The notes under the pieces: generated by a model
Databases searched by the model: none
The model's input: the letters and a program-made list of their open reading frames with translations, nothing else
What the model was told of the DNA's origin: nothing
Assembly: GCA_947494695.1 (NCBI GenBank)
Contig: CANLWB010000001.1
Span: 124,001-188,000, forward strand
Origin: an uncultured Flavobacteriaceae bacterium
GTDB lineage: Bacteria > Bacteroidota > Bacteroidia > Flavobacteriales > Flavobacteriaceae
DNA length: 64,000 nucleotides
Direction of reading: 5' to 3'
In this document: positions 8,876-17,322 of the stretch, piece after piece
Numbering within the stretch: the first letter of the stretch is position 1
How the letters are laid out: each line of letters begins with the position of its first letter
Position numbers and translations under genes: made by a program

Positions 8876-9424
8876 ATGAGCACATTTAATGTACCAAAAA
8901 GAGAAGACGTTAGCGGAAACAATCAAGCTATTTTCGATAATTTAAATAAAGCCTTAGGCTTCGTACCTAACCTGTATGCAACTTATGCACATAGTGATAC
9001 AGCATTAGAAAATTACCTAAACTTTTCGAATGCCAAAACATCATTATCTGCAAAGGAAAAAGAGGTGGTTAACCTGGCTGTGAGTGAAGTAAACCAGTGT
9101 GTGTACTGTTTATCTGCACATACGGCGATTGGGAAAATGAACGGTTTTACGGATGAGCAAATCCTGGAATTAAGAACAGGACAAGCTTCATTCGATTCGA
9201 AGTTAAATGCTTTGGCGCAATTGGCTAAAAATATTACCGAAAATAGAGGTAGTACAGATGAAGCTGTATTAGAAAACTTCTTTAATGCTGGCTATACTAA
9301 AGGAAATTTAATTGATACCATTTCTTTAGTAGGAGATAAAACAATTTCGAATTATATCCATAAAACAACACAGGTCCCTGTGGACTTTCCAGTAGTTGAA
9401 CCATTTGAAACTGTTGTTGGATAA
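8876..9424 (+). CDS. AhpD-like / carboxymuconolactone decarboxylase-family protein
   Basis: The 182-residue protein has the AhpD-type active site: Glu-rich helix EKEVVNLAVSEVNQ followed by Cys75-Val-Tyr-Cys78 and His82 (CVYCLSAH). In this family the CxxC pair reduces peroxidase partners or acts in peroxide and quinone detoxification. It is cytoplasmic, with no signal. The cupredoxin-like secreted protein follows after 27 bp in the same direction, so they form an operon, probably under the AraC regulator upstream. True decarboxylase activity is unlikely because the CxxC redox motif is intact. Confidence 0.9.
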   Translation: MSTFNVPKREDVSGNNQAIFDNLNKALGFVPNLYATYAHSDTALENYLNFSNAKTSLSAKEKEVVNLAVSEVNQCVYCLSAHTAIGKMNGFTDEQILELRTGQASFDSKLNALAQLAKNITENRGSTDEAVLENFFNAGYTKGNLIDTISLVGDKTISNYIHKTTQVPVDFPVVEPFETVVG

Positions 9425-9451
9425 TTAATAACTAAATAATAATTTATAATC

Positions 9452-9823
9452 ATGAAAAGAATCATTTCAATTTTAGTAATCGCGTTGGCATTTACAATAC
9501 ACACCAATGCACAAGAAGGTGTAAAAACAGTGTCTTTAGAACAGACTAAGGGCGAGTTCACGCAAAAAGCATTAACCTTAAGTGAAGGATCTTATGTTTT
9601 TGAAGTATCAAACAATCAAGCAGCCAAGGAAGTTGGTTTGGTGCTGGTACCAAAAGGGAAAGATGCCAGTAAACCAGAGAATCATATTAAAACAGCTTAT
9701 GTAACAACAGTTGTTAAAGAAGGTAAGACAGAAAAAACAAATGTTACAAAGTTATCAAAAGGAGAGTATGTGTATTTCTGCCCGTTAAATCCAACACCAC
9801 AATATACATTAACAGTTAAATAG
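9452..9823 (+). CDS. Secreted cupredoxin-like protein without the usual copper ligands
   Basis: The 123-residue product has a signal peptide (to about TNA, residue 20) and a small beta-sandwich resembling plastocyanin-like cupredoxins, with GSYVFEVSNNQAAKEVGLVL and a C-terminal YVYFCPLNPTPQYTL. In true blue-copper proteins the Cys is followed by His and Met; here the text is CPLNPTP, so only the Cys is kept. It probably does not hold a type 1 copper, or binds it differently. It is likely periplasmic and shares an operon with the AhpD-like gene. Confidence 0.8.
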   Translation: MKRIISILVIALAFTIHTNAQEGVKTVSLEQTKGEFTQKALTLSEGSYVFEVSNNQAAKEVGLVLVPKGKDASKPENHIKTAYVTTVVKEGKTEKTNVTKLSKGEYVYFCPLNPTPQYTLTVK

Positions 9824-9849
9824 GGGTTTTTAATTAATTTGTAGAGGGA

Positions 9850-9877
9850 AAGGTTGCCAATTTTGGTAACCTTTTTT
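9850..9877 (+). terminator. Terminator after the cupredoxin-like gene
   Basis: A 9-bp stem with one G-T pair (9850-9858 with 9865-9873), a 6-nt loop and six T residues. Confidence 0.8.
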
Positions 9878-9906
9878 ATGTTTATACAAAATTTAACATT
9901 TAAAAT

Positions 9907-9938
9907 TTGGATTCACTAGACGGGTGGTCATATTTTTG
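9907..9938 (+). promoter_or_regulatory. Promoter of the TetR gene with overlapping candidate operator
   Basis: TTG at 9907-9909, a 21-bp spacer and TATTTTTG at 9931-9938 fit the Bacteroidota promoter consensus well. Within the spacer lies GACGGGTGGTCA, resembling the GACTGGTCA boxes upstream of the RND gene, so the TetR protein probably represses itself here. Confidence 0.6.
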
Positions 9939-9955
9939 TAGCGGAATTAAAAGTT

Positions 9956-10549
9956 ATGCTTAAAACCATTAAACATGATGCCAAAGCGAATTTCCTTCTA
10001 GAAAAGGGAATGGAGATACTATGGAGTAAAGGCTATAATGGTACAAGTGTAAATGATATTGTGAGAGCGGCTGATGTCCCAAAAGGATCCTTTTATTTTT
10101 ATTTCGAATCCAAAGAAGACTTTACCGTTAAGGCCATCAATAAATATTTTGATTTACATTTTTCACAATCAAAAAATATCCTGGGTGATAAATCTATAGC
10201 ACCAAAACAAAGACTTTTAGACTTTTACCTGTTTAGGTCTAACATACTAAGGGACGAAATGGAATGCAAAATGGGCTGTATGGCGTGCAATCTGGCTAGT
10301 GAAATGGCAGAGCATAATGAAAAGATACGTATTGCCATTATGGTTAAAGGAGAAAAGATACGATCATTAATTACTACTGTTATCGAAGAAGCTCAAAAGC
10401 TTGGTGAGATAAAAAGTGTAATGAAACCTGAAGTCATGGCTTCTTTTATTGAAGATGCAGGAAAAGGATCTATGATTAGTATGAGAGAAATGAAGAGTGC
10501 AGAACCTATTGATAATTTTATGACTATGGTAAAAGAAATATTAGTATAA
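9956..10549 (+). CDS. TetR/AcrR-family transcriptional regulator
   Basis: The 197-residue protein has an N-terminal TetR helix-turn-helix (SVNDIVRAADVPKGSFYFYFESKEDF, about residues 30-55, with the GSFYFYF recognition region) and an all-helical ligand domain. The sensor part includes ECKMGCMACNLASEMA, a Cys-containing stretch common in this subfamily (GCLxxNLAxE type). It precedes the RND exporter operon and likely controls both, as shared GACTGGTC-like boxes occur at both promoters. The inducer is unknown. Confidence 0.93.
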   Translation: MLKTIKHDAKANFLLEKGMEILWSKGYNGTSVNDIVRAADVPKGSFYFYFESKEDFTVKAINKYFDLHFSQSKNILGDKSIAPKQRLLDFYLFRSNILRDEMECKMGCMACNLASEMAEHNEKIRIAIMVKGEKIRSLITTVIEEAQKLGEIKSVMKPEVMASFIEDAGKGSMISMREMKSAEPIDNFMTMVKEILV

Positions 10550-10570
10550 ATTTTTTTAATAAAATATAGA

Positions 10571-10690
10571 CGACTGGTCAATTATGTTAATTTTTTTTAA
10601 TTTGTCCACCGTTTAAATTTTCAAATCGTCTTTAGTATAAAAGAAATTAATTATTAACCCTTCCAGTCGGAATCATAATTGACTGGTCAA
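10571..10690 (+). promoter_or_regulatory. Candidate TetR operators upstream of the RND exporter
   Basis: Two boxes precede the exporter: GACTGGTCAAT starting at 10572 and the near-perfect palindrome TTGACTGGTCAA at 10679-10690. A reversed half site CCAGTC lies at about 10663-10668, giving CCAGTC...GACTGG. The second palindrome is only 16 bp before the exporter ATG, a position where bound repressor would block transcription. Confidence 0.55.
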
Positions 10691-10706
10691 CTACTTAAAT
10701 CACTGT

Positions 10707-13085
10707 ATGAATGCAATTAAAAAAGTAAGAAGCGCAGCCACTATTTTCACACAACGGTGGGCGAACTTTGTAATAAGGTTCAAATGGCCGGTGTTATTAA
10801 TTACCCTCCTATTGGCTGTAGGACTTGGCTCGAAAGGAGCCATGGAATTCGATGGAGACTACCATGTTTTCTTTAGCAAATCGAATCCGGAACTAGAAGC
10901 ATTTGATGCTTTACAAGAGAAGTATACAAAAGACGACAATGTGCTTATAGCATTATCTCCATCGAATGGAGATGTGTTTACAAAAGACAACCTAGTTGCG
11001 ATAGAAGAATTAGCGGCCGAGGCCTGGAATACACCGTATTCATCTAGGGTAGATGCCCTTACCAATTTTCAGTATACCAGTGCAGAAGGTGACGATTTAT
11101 ATGTTGATGATTTGTCTTATGAAACTGCTTTAAAAACTGAAGCAGAGATTTTGGAAATCAAAGAAAAGGCTCTAAAAGAACCCTTACTTGTTAATCGACT
11201 TGTTAATGAGGAAGGCAGCGTTACGGCTATCAATATAACCGTGAGGCTTCCTGGGAAAGATGTAAACGAAATTCCTGGAGAAGTGACACCTTTTGTTAGA
11301 AATATGATCTCGACTTTTAAGGAGAAACATCCTAATTTTGAGATACATACATCTGGATTTATTCCTATGAACACAGCTTTTTTTGAGTCCTCAATGAACG
11401 ATATGGGATTAACCTTGGCTATGCTTATCATTGTTATTATTACCACGCTCATTTTAACCCGAAATTTTTGGAGTACCCTGGCCACCTTCATCGTAGTTAT
11501 TTTTTCTATAATGAGTGCCGTGGGGTTTGTAGGGCTTTTAAGCATTAAAATGACACCACCATCGGCCGTTTTTCCAACCATGATTCTCACCTTGGCGGTT
11601 GCAGATAGTATTCACATACTGGTAACCATGCTTCAAAAAATGAGAAAAGAAGGCCTTAACAAGGTCGATGCTATCAAGGAGTCTATGCGCCTTAATTTTA
11701 TGCCCGTTTTTATTACCAGTTTAACTACGGTGATTGGGTTTTTAACTATGAATTTTGGAGATGTACCACCATTTTGGGATTTAGGAAATATCACAGCCTT
11801 TGGTATGGGGATGGCGTTTTTGTATTCTACAACCACATTACCAGCTTTAATGGCTATTCTACCTGTTAAATCTAAAGCGAAAAAAGAAACCGATAAACCC
11901 GAGGTTAAGAAAAGCTGGTATACAGGCTTGGGAAATTATGTGGTGAAACAACCTGTTAGATTATCAGTTTTATCGCTTTTGATAATAGGAGGGCTTACGT
12001 ATTTGGCAACGAAAAACACTTTTAATGATGAATTTATAAACTATTTTGATGAAAGTGTTCAATTTAGAAGTGATACGGACTATATACGAAAAAACTTAAC
12101 CGGTATCTATAGTGTAGAATATTCTGTAGGAAGTGGAGAAAGTGGTGGAATTAACAGTCCCGAATACCTTAAACATTTAAACGATTTTGAAGATTGGCTC
12201 AAGGAGCAACCAGAAGTTATCCATGTCAATGCCTTTAGCGAGGTTGCCCGACGTGTAAATAGATCCATGCATGGAGATAATGAAAGTTTTTATAGAATCC
12301 CAGATAGCAGAGAGGAAGCTGCTCAGTACTTGTTGCTTTACGAACTGTCGTTACCTTTTGGACTGGATTTAAACAATCAAATTAATGTTGATAAATCTGA
12401 AACAAGGCTTGTAGTTACCATTGATAACGTTAACAGTTCTGAAGTGATTGCTTTTTCTAAGAGAGGAGAAGAATGGCTAAGGAATAATACACCAGAAGCC
12501 ATGCATGCTATGGCAGTTAGTCCAACGTTGATGTTTTCAAAATTAGGATTTAGGCAAGCAGATAGTATGTTAAAAGGAAATATTATCGCCCTTATACTTA
12601 TTTCTATTGTACTAATGCTTGCCTTAAAAAACTTCAAACTTGGGTTACTAAGTATTATTCCTAACGTGACACCTGTGTTGGTAGGTTTTGGTGTATGGAC
12701 CCTATACAAGGCTCAAATAAATACAGGAATGGTTATCGTTTTTGGGATGACTTTAGGAATTATAGTGGACGATACGGTTCATTTTATGAGTAAGTTCTTG
12801 AGAGCAAGACGAGAACTGGGTTACGACGCCAAACAGGCTGTGGTTTATGCTTTCGAAACTGTAGGTAAAGCTCTGGTAACAACAACAATTGTTTTATTGG
12901 CTGGATTTGCCGTGCTGTCTACATCGCCTTTTGCATTAAACAGCTATATGGCACGAATTACGGTAATCATCATTTTAGCAGCGCTAATAATAGATTTCAT
13001 TTTACTCCCGTCGTTGCTAATACTTACAAGTAGAAAAGAACATACTGAAACAGTAAAAACAGAACAAATTGCATTCGATAAATAA
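10707..13085 (+). CDS. RND-superfamily (MMPL-type) exporter
   Basis: The 792-residue protein has the duplicated RND architecture: one transmembrane helix near the N-terminus, a periplasmic domain, five helices with PPSAVFPTMILTLAVADSIH, then the same pattern repeated with MTLGIIVDDTVHF in the second half. The Asp residues in these helices (ADSIH, VDDTVH) are the proton-relay candidates. The length matches the MMPL/hydrophobe exporter branch and is shorter than AcrB-type pumps. The operon has no membrane-fusion protein; it continues with a LolA-like protein and a barrel. The substrate is probably a lipid or other hydrophobic molecule (inference). Confidence 0.92.
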   Translation: MNAIKKVRSAATIFTQRWANFVIRFKWPVLLITLLLAVGLGSKGAMEFDGDYHVFFSKSNPELEAFDALQEKYTKDDNVLIALSPSNGDVFTKDNLVAIEELAAEAWNTPYSSRVDALTNFQYTSAEGDDLYVDDLSYETALKTEAEILEIKEKALKEPLLVNRLVNEEGSVTAINITVRLPGKDVNEIPGEVTPFVRNMISTFKEKHPNFEIHTSGFIPMNTAFFESSMNDMGLTLAMLIIVIITTLILTRNFWSTLATFIVVIFSIMSAVGFVGLLSIKMTPPSAVFPTMILTLAVADSIHILVTMLQKMRKEGLNKVDAIKESMRLNFMPVFITSLTTVIGFLTMNFGDVPPFWDLGNITAFGMGMAFLYSTTTLPALMAILPVKSKAKKETDKPEVKKSWYTGLGNYVVKQPVRLSVLSLLIIGGLTYLATKNTFNDEFINYFDESVQFRSDTDYIRKNLTGIYSVEYSVGSGESGGINSPEYLKHLNDFEDWLKEQPEVIHVNAFSEVARRVNRSMHGDNESFYRIPDSREEAAQYLLLYELSLPFGLDLNNQINVDKSETRLVVTIDNVNSSEVIAFSKRGEEWLRNNTPEAMHAMAVSPTLMFSKLGFRQADSMLKGNIIALILISIVLMLALKNFKLGLLSIIPNVTPVLVGFGVWTLYKAQINTGMVIVFGMTLGIIVDDTVHFMSKFLRARRELGYDAKQAVVYAFETVGKALVTTTIVLLAGFAVLSTSPFALNSYMARITVIIILAALIIDFILLPSLLILTSRKEHTETVKTEQIAFDK

Positions 13086-13104
13086 ATCAAAGAACATAAA
13101 AGAC

Positions 13105-13869
13105 ATGAAAAAAATAGTTTTTATATTATCATTATTGATTACCATAGGATTACAGGGCCAATCGGCGGAACAACGTGGTTTGCAAATTGCAAAAGCAGCT
13201 GAAAAGGCAGATTTAGGATTTAATAGTTCTACTGTGAATTTAAAAATGACCCTTAAGAACAAAAATGGTCAAACAAGCCAGCGAACACTCACAACAAAAA
13301 CATTGGAACTTACTGAGGACGGTGACAAATCACTTATCGTTTTTAATAGCCCAAAGGATGTAAAAGGAACGTCTACCTTAACGTTTACTCATAAAGTTGG
13401 ATCAGATGACCAATGGTTGTTTCTACCATCTATTAAGCGTGTAAAGAGAATTTCATCTAATAACAAATCGGGGCCTTTTGTTGGTAGTGAGTTTGCATAC
13501 GAGGATTTATCTTCTCAGGAAATAGAAAAATATGCCTATAAGTTTATTGAAGAAAAAGGGAGTCTTTTGGTGGTAGAGCAAGACCCCGTAGATCCAAAGT
13601 CAGGGTATACCAGACGTTTGGTAACCTATAATAAAGATAAAGGTTATCGTATAGAAAAAATAGAATTTTTCGATAGAAAGAACGCGCTATTAAAAACACT
13701 TATTTACAGTCAGTATAAACGTTACAAAAATAAGTTCTGGAGAGCAGCCAGATTTGTTATGACAAACCATCAAAGTAATAAAGAGACCATATTAGAATTT
13801 AGTGATTATGACTTTGGTGTAAATCTTTCAGATGAAGATTTTACACAGGTCGCTTTAAAAAGAGGTTAA
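13105..13869 (+). CDS. LolA-like outer-membrane lipoprotein-sorting protein
   Basis: I start at ATG 13105; the longer frame from 13069 overlaps the exporter and lacks a signal, whereas MKKIVFILSLLITIGLQGQ is a good signal peptide. The mature domain has the LolA/LppX half-barrel look, with KMTLKNKNGQTSQRTL, DQWLFLPSIKRVKRI and GSEFAYEDL typical of the family that accompanies RND exporters. It probably carries a hydrophobic cargo across the periplasm between the exporter (19 bp upstream) and the outer-membrane protein downstream. Confidence 0.9.
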   Translation: MKKIVFILSLLITIGLQGQSAEQRGLQIAKAAEKADLGFNSSTVNLKMTLKNKNGQTSQRTLTTKTLELTEDGDKSLIVFNSPKDVKGTSTLTFTHKVGSDDQWLFLPSIKRVKRISSNNKSGPFVGSEFAYEDLSSQEIEKYAYKFIEEKGSLLVVEQDPVDPKSGYTRRLVTYNKDKGYRIEKIEFFDRKNALLKTLIYSQYKRYKNKFWRAARFVMTNHQSNKETILEFSDYDFGVNLSDEDFTQVALKRG

Positions 13870-13996
13870 AAATTAGTTGACTAATTCAAGTAAAGTAGCA
13901 CCATTGGCCAGAGCGATCTTATGTTGTTCGTTTTTGGTTAATTATAGGAGTAATGATTGATACTGGCCTTTGGCGTTGCTTTTTTAATGAAAAAAA

Positions 13997-15208
13997 ATGA
14001 ATCAAAAGATATTATTTGGTACAGTTATTTTGATGCTTCTTTCAATTATGAATACACTTTCTGCTCAAGACAAAAAGAACAAGGTGAATCATGATATCGA
14101 ACTAGAAGTAGAAACAGAATATAGATACTTTTACGATGGTGCTGCTTTTGCTAATCAAAAAGAGCATTTTCCATCTGTGGCATTTAGGCCGGAGTATTCC
14201 ATTGACTGGAACAAAGGTTATGAACAGTTTAATTTTACCGGTTTTTTTAGATTGGATGTTGATGACGAACGAACCCATTGGGACATAAGAGAACTGTACT
14301 ACCAAAAGGTAAAAAACGACTGGGAATTAAGTGTTGGGATTAAAAAAGTATACTGGGGTGTAGCAGAAAGTAATCATTTGGTAGATATTATCAACCAGAC
14401 AGATGCGGTAGAGTCCTTTGATGGGGAAGATAAATTGGGACAACCCATGGCTCAATTTGTATACACAACCGATAATATGGGGAGCTTTGAGTTTTTCTAT
14501 TTGCCCTATCATAGAAAGCGAACTTTTTCGGGGGTAAAAGGGCGCTTTAGGTTTCCAGTAGTTATAGATAAAGATGACCTGCAATATGAGAGCAGTGCAG
14601 AAGAATGGCGTCAGGATTTTGCTTTTAGATGGAAGCATTATTTTGGCGCATTCGATATTGGTTTAACTCATTTTTACGGAAACGGAAGAGAACCACTATT
14701 TACATTCGATCAACTAGGCAATATCAATGCGTTTTACCCGGTAATTAATCAAACTGGGCTGGATTTACAAATAACCCACGATGCCTTTCTTTGGAAATTG
14801 GAGTCTATTTACCGAACCGCCGAAGCACAGGATTTCTTTGCTATGGTGGCCGGACTGGAGTTTACCTTTAGTAATATAGACGGTAATGGCCTGGACATTG
14901 GTTTACTAGGAGAATATTTATACGACGAACGTGATGAGCTTGCCTTGAGCGCATTACAAAACGATGTGTTTTTTGGAAGTCGAATAGCCTTTAACGATAC
15001 CCAGGATACCTCGATTTTAGTTGGTGGAATGAGTGATTTAGAATCCAATAGTAAAATGTTTAGTATAGAGGCATCCAGACGCTTTGGAAGTAGTTGGACC
15101 GCAGAGATAGAAGCTAGAGTTTTTAACGCTATTGATGATCGTGAATTCATACTATCAAACTTTAAAGACGATAGCTTTTTTAGGTTGAGCTTGTCTAGAT
15201 ATTTCTAA
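13997..15208 (+). CDS. Outer-membrane beta-barrel protein of an RND exporter operon (DUF1302-like)
   Basis: The 403-residue product has a signal peptide ending near LSAQ and alternating strands rich in aromatic residues throughout, ending in SRYF, a C-terminal aromatic suited to barrel insertion. Parts such as WELSVGIKKVYWGVAESNHLVDIINQTD resemble the outer-membrane proteins found next to RND/LolA-like pairs in other bacteria. It probably completes the export path. 127 bp separate it from the LolA-like gene with no terminator, so it likely belongs to the same operon. The detailed family name is my recollection. Confidence 0.8.
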   Translation: MNQKILFGTVILMLLSIMNTLSAQDKKNKVNHDIELEVETEYRYFYDGAAFANQKEHFPSVAFRPEYSIDWNKGYEQFNFTGFFRLDVDDERTHWDIRELYYQKVKNDWELSVGIKKVYWGVAESNHLVDIINQTDAVESFDGEDKLGQPMAQFVYTTDNMGSFEFFYLPYHRKRTFSGVKGRFRFPVVIDKDDLQYESSAEEWRQDFAFRWKHYFGAFDIGLTHFYGNGREPLFTFDQLGNINAFYPVINQTGLDLQITHDAFLWKLESIYRTAEAQDFFAMVAGLEFTFSNIDGNGLDIGLLGEYLYDERDELALSALQNDVFFGSRIAFNDTQDTSILVGGMSDLESNSKMFSIEASRRFGSSWTAEIEARVFNAIDDREFILSNFKDDSFFRLSLSRYF

Positions 15209-15227
15209 TTCCTGTGAATACAGGAAT
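15208..15227 (+). terminator. Possible terminator hairpin without a T run
   Basis: ATTCCTGT (15208-15215) and ACAGGAAT (15220-15227) form a perfect 8-bp stem that includes the last base of the barrel gene's stop codon. No poly-T follows, so function is uncertain. Confidence 0.4.
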
Positions 15228-15819
15228 CTCATAAATGAAACCCTAAACAATACCTATAAGCCCGGTAGACAGACTTCATTTTCCTTCCCTATTTACTACC
15301 CTGTTTGCCGGCTAATGGGGTGACTTCTTTATAAAGAATAAGGACTCACCACGTTTATAAAAGTTGCTGGTTTTTAGATGTAATGGGTAAAGCAATTGTT
15401 TCAATATTTAAAAAGAAGAATTACCATATACCTAAATTGAAATCCGAAGATAACTCGTTCGGTAAAAACACTCATAATTATTACCCCCGTTATGTATTCA
15501 GAAAACGTTCCATCCATTCCAGTGAATTTTGCGATTGAAATGTTACCAATTATACTAAGCTACAAATACACAACGGGTTTAATTATAGTAGAATTAAGAG
15601 AAAGGTGACCCTAAGTTGTGCGATATTTTTAAAAACACATTTCACATGGATGGTCGTTTAAAAAATGCAATCGTATAGTTTTAACTTAACATGTTGGGAA
15701 ATTTCACAAAGAAGCGGGCGTCTCGTTAAAACTCTCAAATCTATTAGGCTTTTGTATAAATTTGTACTAGTATAACATATAATACGTTTAAAAAAGAGAC
15801 CCTTATAAGAAGAATATAA
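15228..15819. other. Intergenic region upstream of the Crp/Fnr gene
   Basis: About 590 bp. TAAATTTG at 15757-15764 matches the -7 consensus and probably belongs to the Crp/Fnr gene. A 51-codon frame (15383-15538) was judged doubtful. No repeat or RNA structure was recognised. Confidence 0.4.
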
Positions 15820-16401
15820 ATGGATACATTGGTTGCAAATATTAAGAACTATATTTCTTTAAGTAAGGAAGAAACGTTAATTCTCGAAAAATCTATAGAG
15901 AAGAGAATTTGTGAAAAAAATGAAATCATATTTACAGAGGGCAAAATATCTGAAGAAATTTATTTCGTTTCAAAAGGATGTGTTCGACTATTTTATAATG
16001 TTGATGGTGTAGATAAAACAGCTTTTTTCTATACTGAAGGGCAATATATTTGTGCTGGAGAAAGCTATACATTTAATGTTCCAACTATAGAGAATTATCA
16101 GGCTATTGAAGACACAGAACTATTTGTCTTTACAAAAGAAAACATAGAAAGACTCTTAATGAAGGTGCCTAAATTTGAAATACTTGCTAGAATTGCAACA
16201 GAAAATGAATTAATAACCTGCCAAAAAGTGATCGCATCTTTCGTCACAAAATCGGCAGAACAGCGGTACCTTGATTTATTGGATACACAGGGGGAACTAT
16301 TCCAACGTGTTCCGCAGCAATATATAGCATCTTTTTTAGGCGTATCACCAGAAACCTTAAGTAGAATAAAATCGCGAGTATTTAAGAAAACACATTCTTG
16401 A
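15820..16401 (+). CDS. Crp/Fnr-family transcriptional regulator
   Basis: The 193-residue protein has an N-terminal cyclic-nucleotide-binding-like sensor domain (FTEGKISEEIYFVSKGCVRLF, about 35-60) and a C-terminal winged helix with the recognition segment IASFLGVSPETLSRIKSR. The cNMP-binding Arg motif is not conserved and there is no Fnr-type Cys cluster, so the signal is unknown. Its stop codon lies inside the palindrome at 16396-16413, which resembles a Crp/Fnr operator next to the downstream SDR gene. Confidence 0.93.
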   Translation: MDTLVANIKNYISLSKEETLILEKSIEKRICEKNEIIFTEGKISEEIYFVSKGCVRLFYNVDGVDKTAFFYTEGQYICAGESYTFNVPTIENYQAIEDTELFVFTKENIERLLMKVPKFEILARIATENELITCQKVIASFVTKSAEQRYLDLLDTQGELFQRVPQQYIASFLGVSPETLSRIKSRVFKKTHS

Positions 16402-16413
16402 CGATCGTCAAGA
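16396..16413 (+). promoter_or_regulatory. Perfect 18-bp palindrome, Crp/Fnr-type operator
   Basis: TCTTGACGATCGTCAAGA is a perfect palindrome containing TTGAC-N4-GTCAA, the half-site spacing used by Crp/Fnr proteins. Its centre (16404.5) is about 41-42 bp upstream of the start expected from the -7 element at 16434, the usual position of a class II activator site. It replaces the missing -33 TTG. Confidence 0.7.
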
Positions 16414-16433
16414 GAATTTTTGAGTTGAACCCC

Positions 16434-16441
16434 TAGCTTTG
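16434..16441 (+). promoter_or_regulatory. -7 element of the SDR gene promoter
   Basis: TAGCTTTG fits TAnnTTTG, and the SDR ATG lies 11 bp downstream of it. There is no TTG at 17-23 bp upstream, consistent with activator dependence. Confidence 0.55.
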
Positions 16442-16452
16442 TGTAAAAAAAT

Positions 16453-17322
16453 ATGGACATAAAGAAGGTTTTAGTAGCAGGGGCAACCGGATATTTGGGG
16501 CAAAATCTGGTAAAAGAACTCAAAAGTAGAGGATATTGGGTTAGAGTATTAATACGAAAAGAAAGTCAAGAAGAACTTTTTGATGCTGTTGATGAGGTTT
16601 TTGTTGGACAAGTAACAGAGCTCGATTCAATTAAAGGGGTAACAAAACATATAGATTGGGTGTTCTCTTCTATTGGTATTACCAGACAAAAGGATGGTAT
16701 GACATATATGGATGTTGATTATCAAGGTAACTCAAATTTGTTAAAGGACGCACTGGCAAATAACGTTGAAATGTTTCAATATATTTCGGCGATAAATGGT
16801 GATAAATTAAGACATTTAAAGATATTTGAAGCTAAGGAGAAATTTGTGGATGAATTGCAAAACTCAGGAATTAAGTACAGTGTTTTGCGTCCAAATGGGT
16901 TTTTCTCAGATATGAAAGATTTCCTTGATATGGCGAAGGGCGGAAGAGTCTATTTGTTTGGAAGTGGTAAATTTAAGCTGAATCCCATCCATGGAGAAGA
17001 TTTGGCAAAAGTTTGTGTAGATAAAATGATTGAAGAGGTGCGGGAAGAAACTGTGGGAGGTATGGATATTTTCAGTCAAAACGATGTAGCCGAACTGGCC
17101 TTAAGAGCTTGGGAAAAGCCTATTAAGATTAGTCATTTACCAGATTGGATAAGGAAGTTTACCATTTGGTTGTTAAGAACGTGTACCTCTTCTAAAACAT
17201 ATGGTCCTATTGAATTTTTTCTAACGGTAATGGCAAATGACAATATAGCCAATCAATATGGGTCTAAACAGCTTGAGCACTTTTTTAATTCTGAAGTTAA
17301 AAAACTTCAAAATAAAGATTAA
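16453..17322 (+). CDS. NAD(P)-binding SDR/NmrA-like protein
   Basis: The 289-residue protein starts with the Rossmann motif GATGYLG (residues 10-16) that binds NAD(P), as in atypical (extended) short-chain dehydrogenases and NmrA-like sensors. VFSSIGITRQKDG and YSVLRPNGFFSDM are further family segments; a classical Tyr-x-x-x-Lys catalytic pair is not evident, so it may be a cofactor-sensing or poorly catalytic member. It follows the Crp/Fnr gene by 51 bp, and the palindrome between them suggests that regulator activates it. The substrate is unknown. Confidence 0.88.
   Translation: MDIKKVLVAGATGYLGQNLVKELKSRGYWVRVLIRKESQEELFDAVDEVFVGQVTELDSIKGVTKHIDWVFSSIGITRQKDGMTYMDVDYQGNSNLLKDALANNVEMFQYISAINGDKLRHLKIFEAKEKFVDELQNSGIKYSVLRPNGFFSDMKDFLDMAKGGRVYLFGSGKFKLNPIHGEDLAKVCVDKMIEEVREETVGGMDIFSQNDVAELALRAWEKPIKISHLPDWIRKFTIWLLRTCTSSKTYGPIEFFLTVMANDNIANQYGSKQLEHFFNSEVKKLQNKD

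Noticed and set aside
15383-15538. 51-codon ORF starting MGKAIVSIFKKKNYH
   Set aside because: Basic and short, no promoter at the right distance, no recognisable family and no neighbour to support it; chance is a sufficient explanation.
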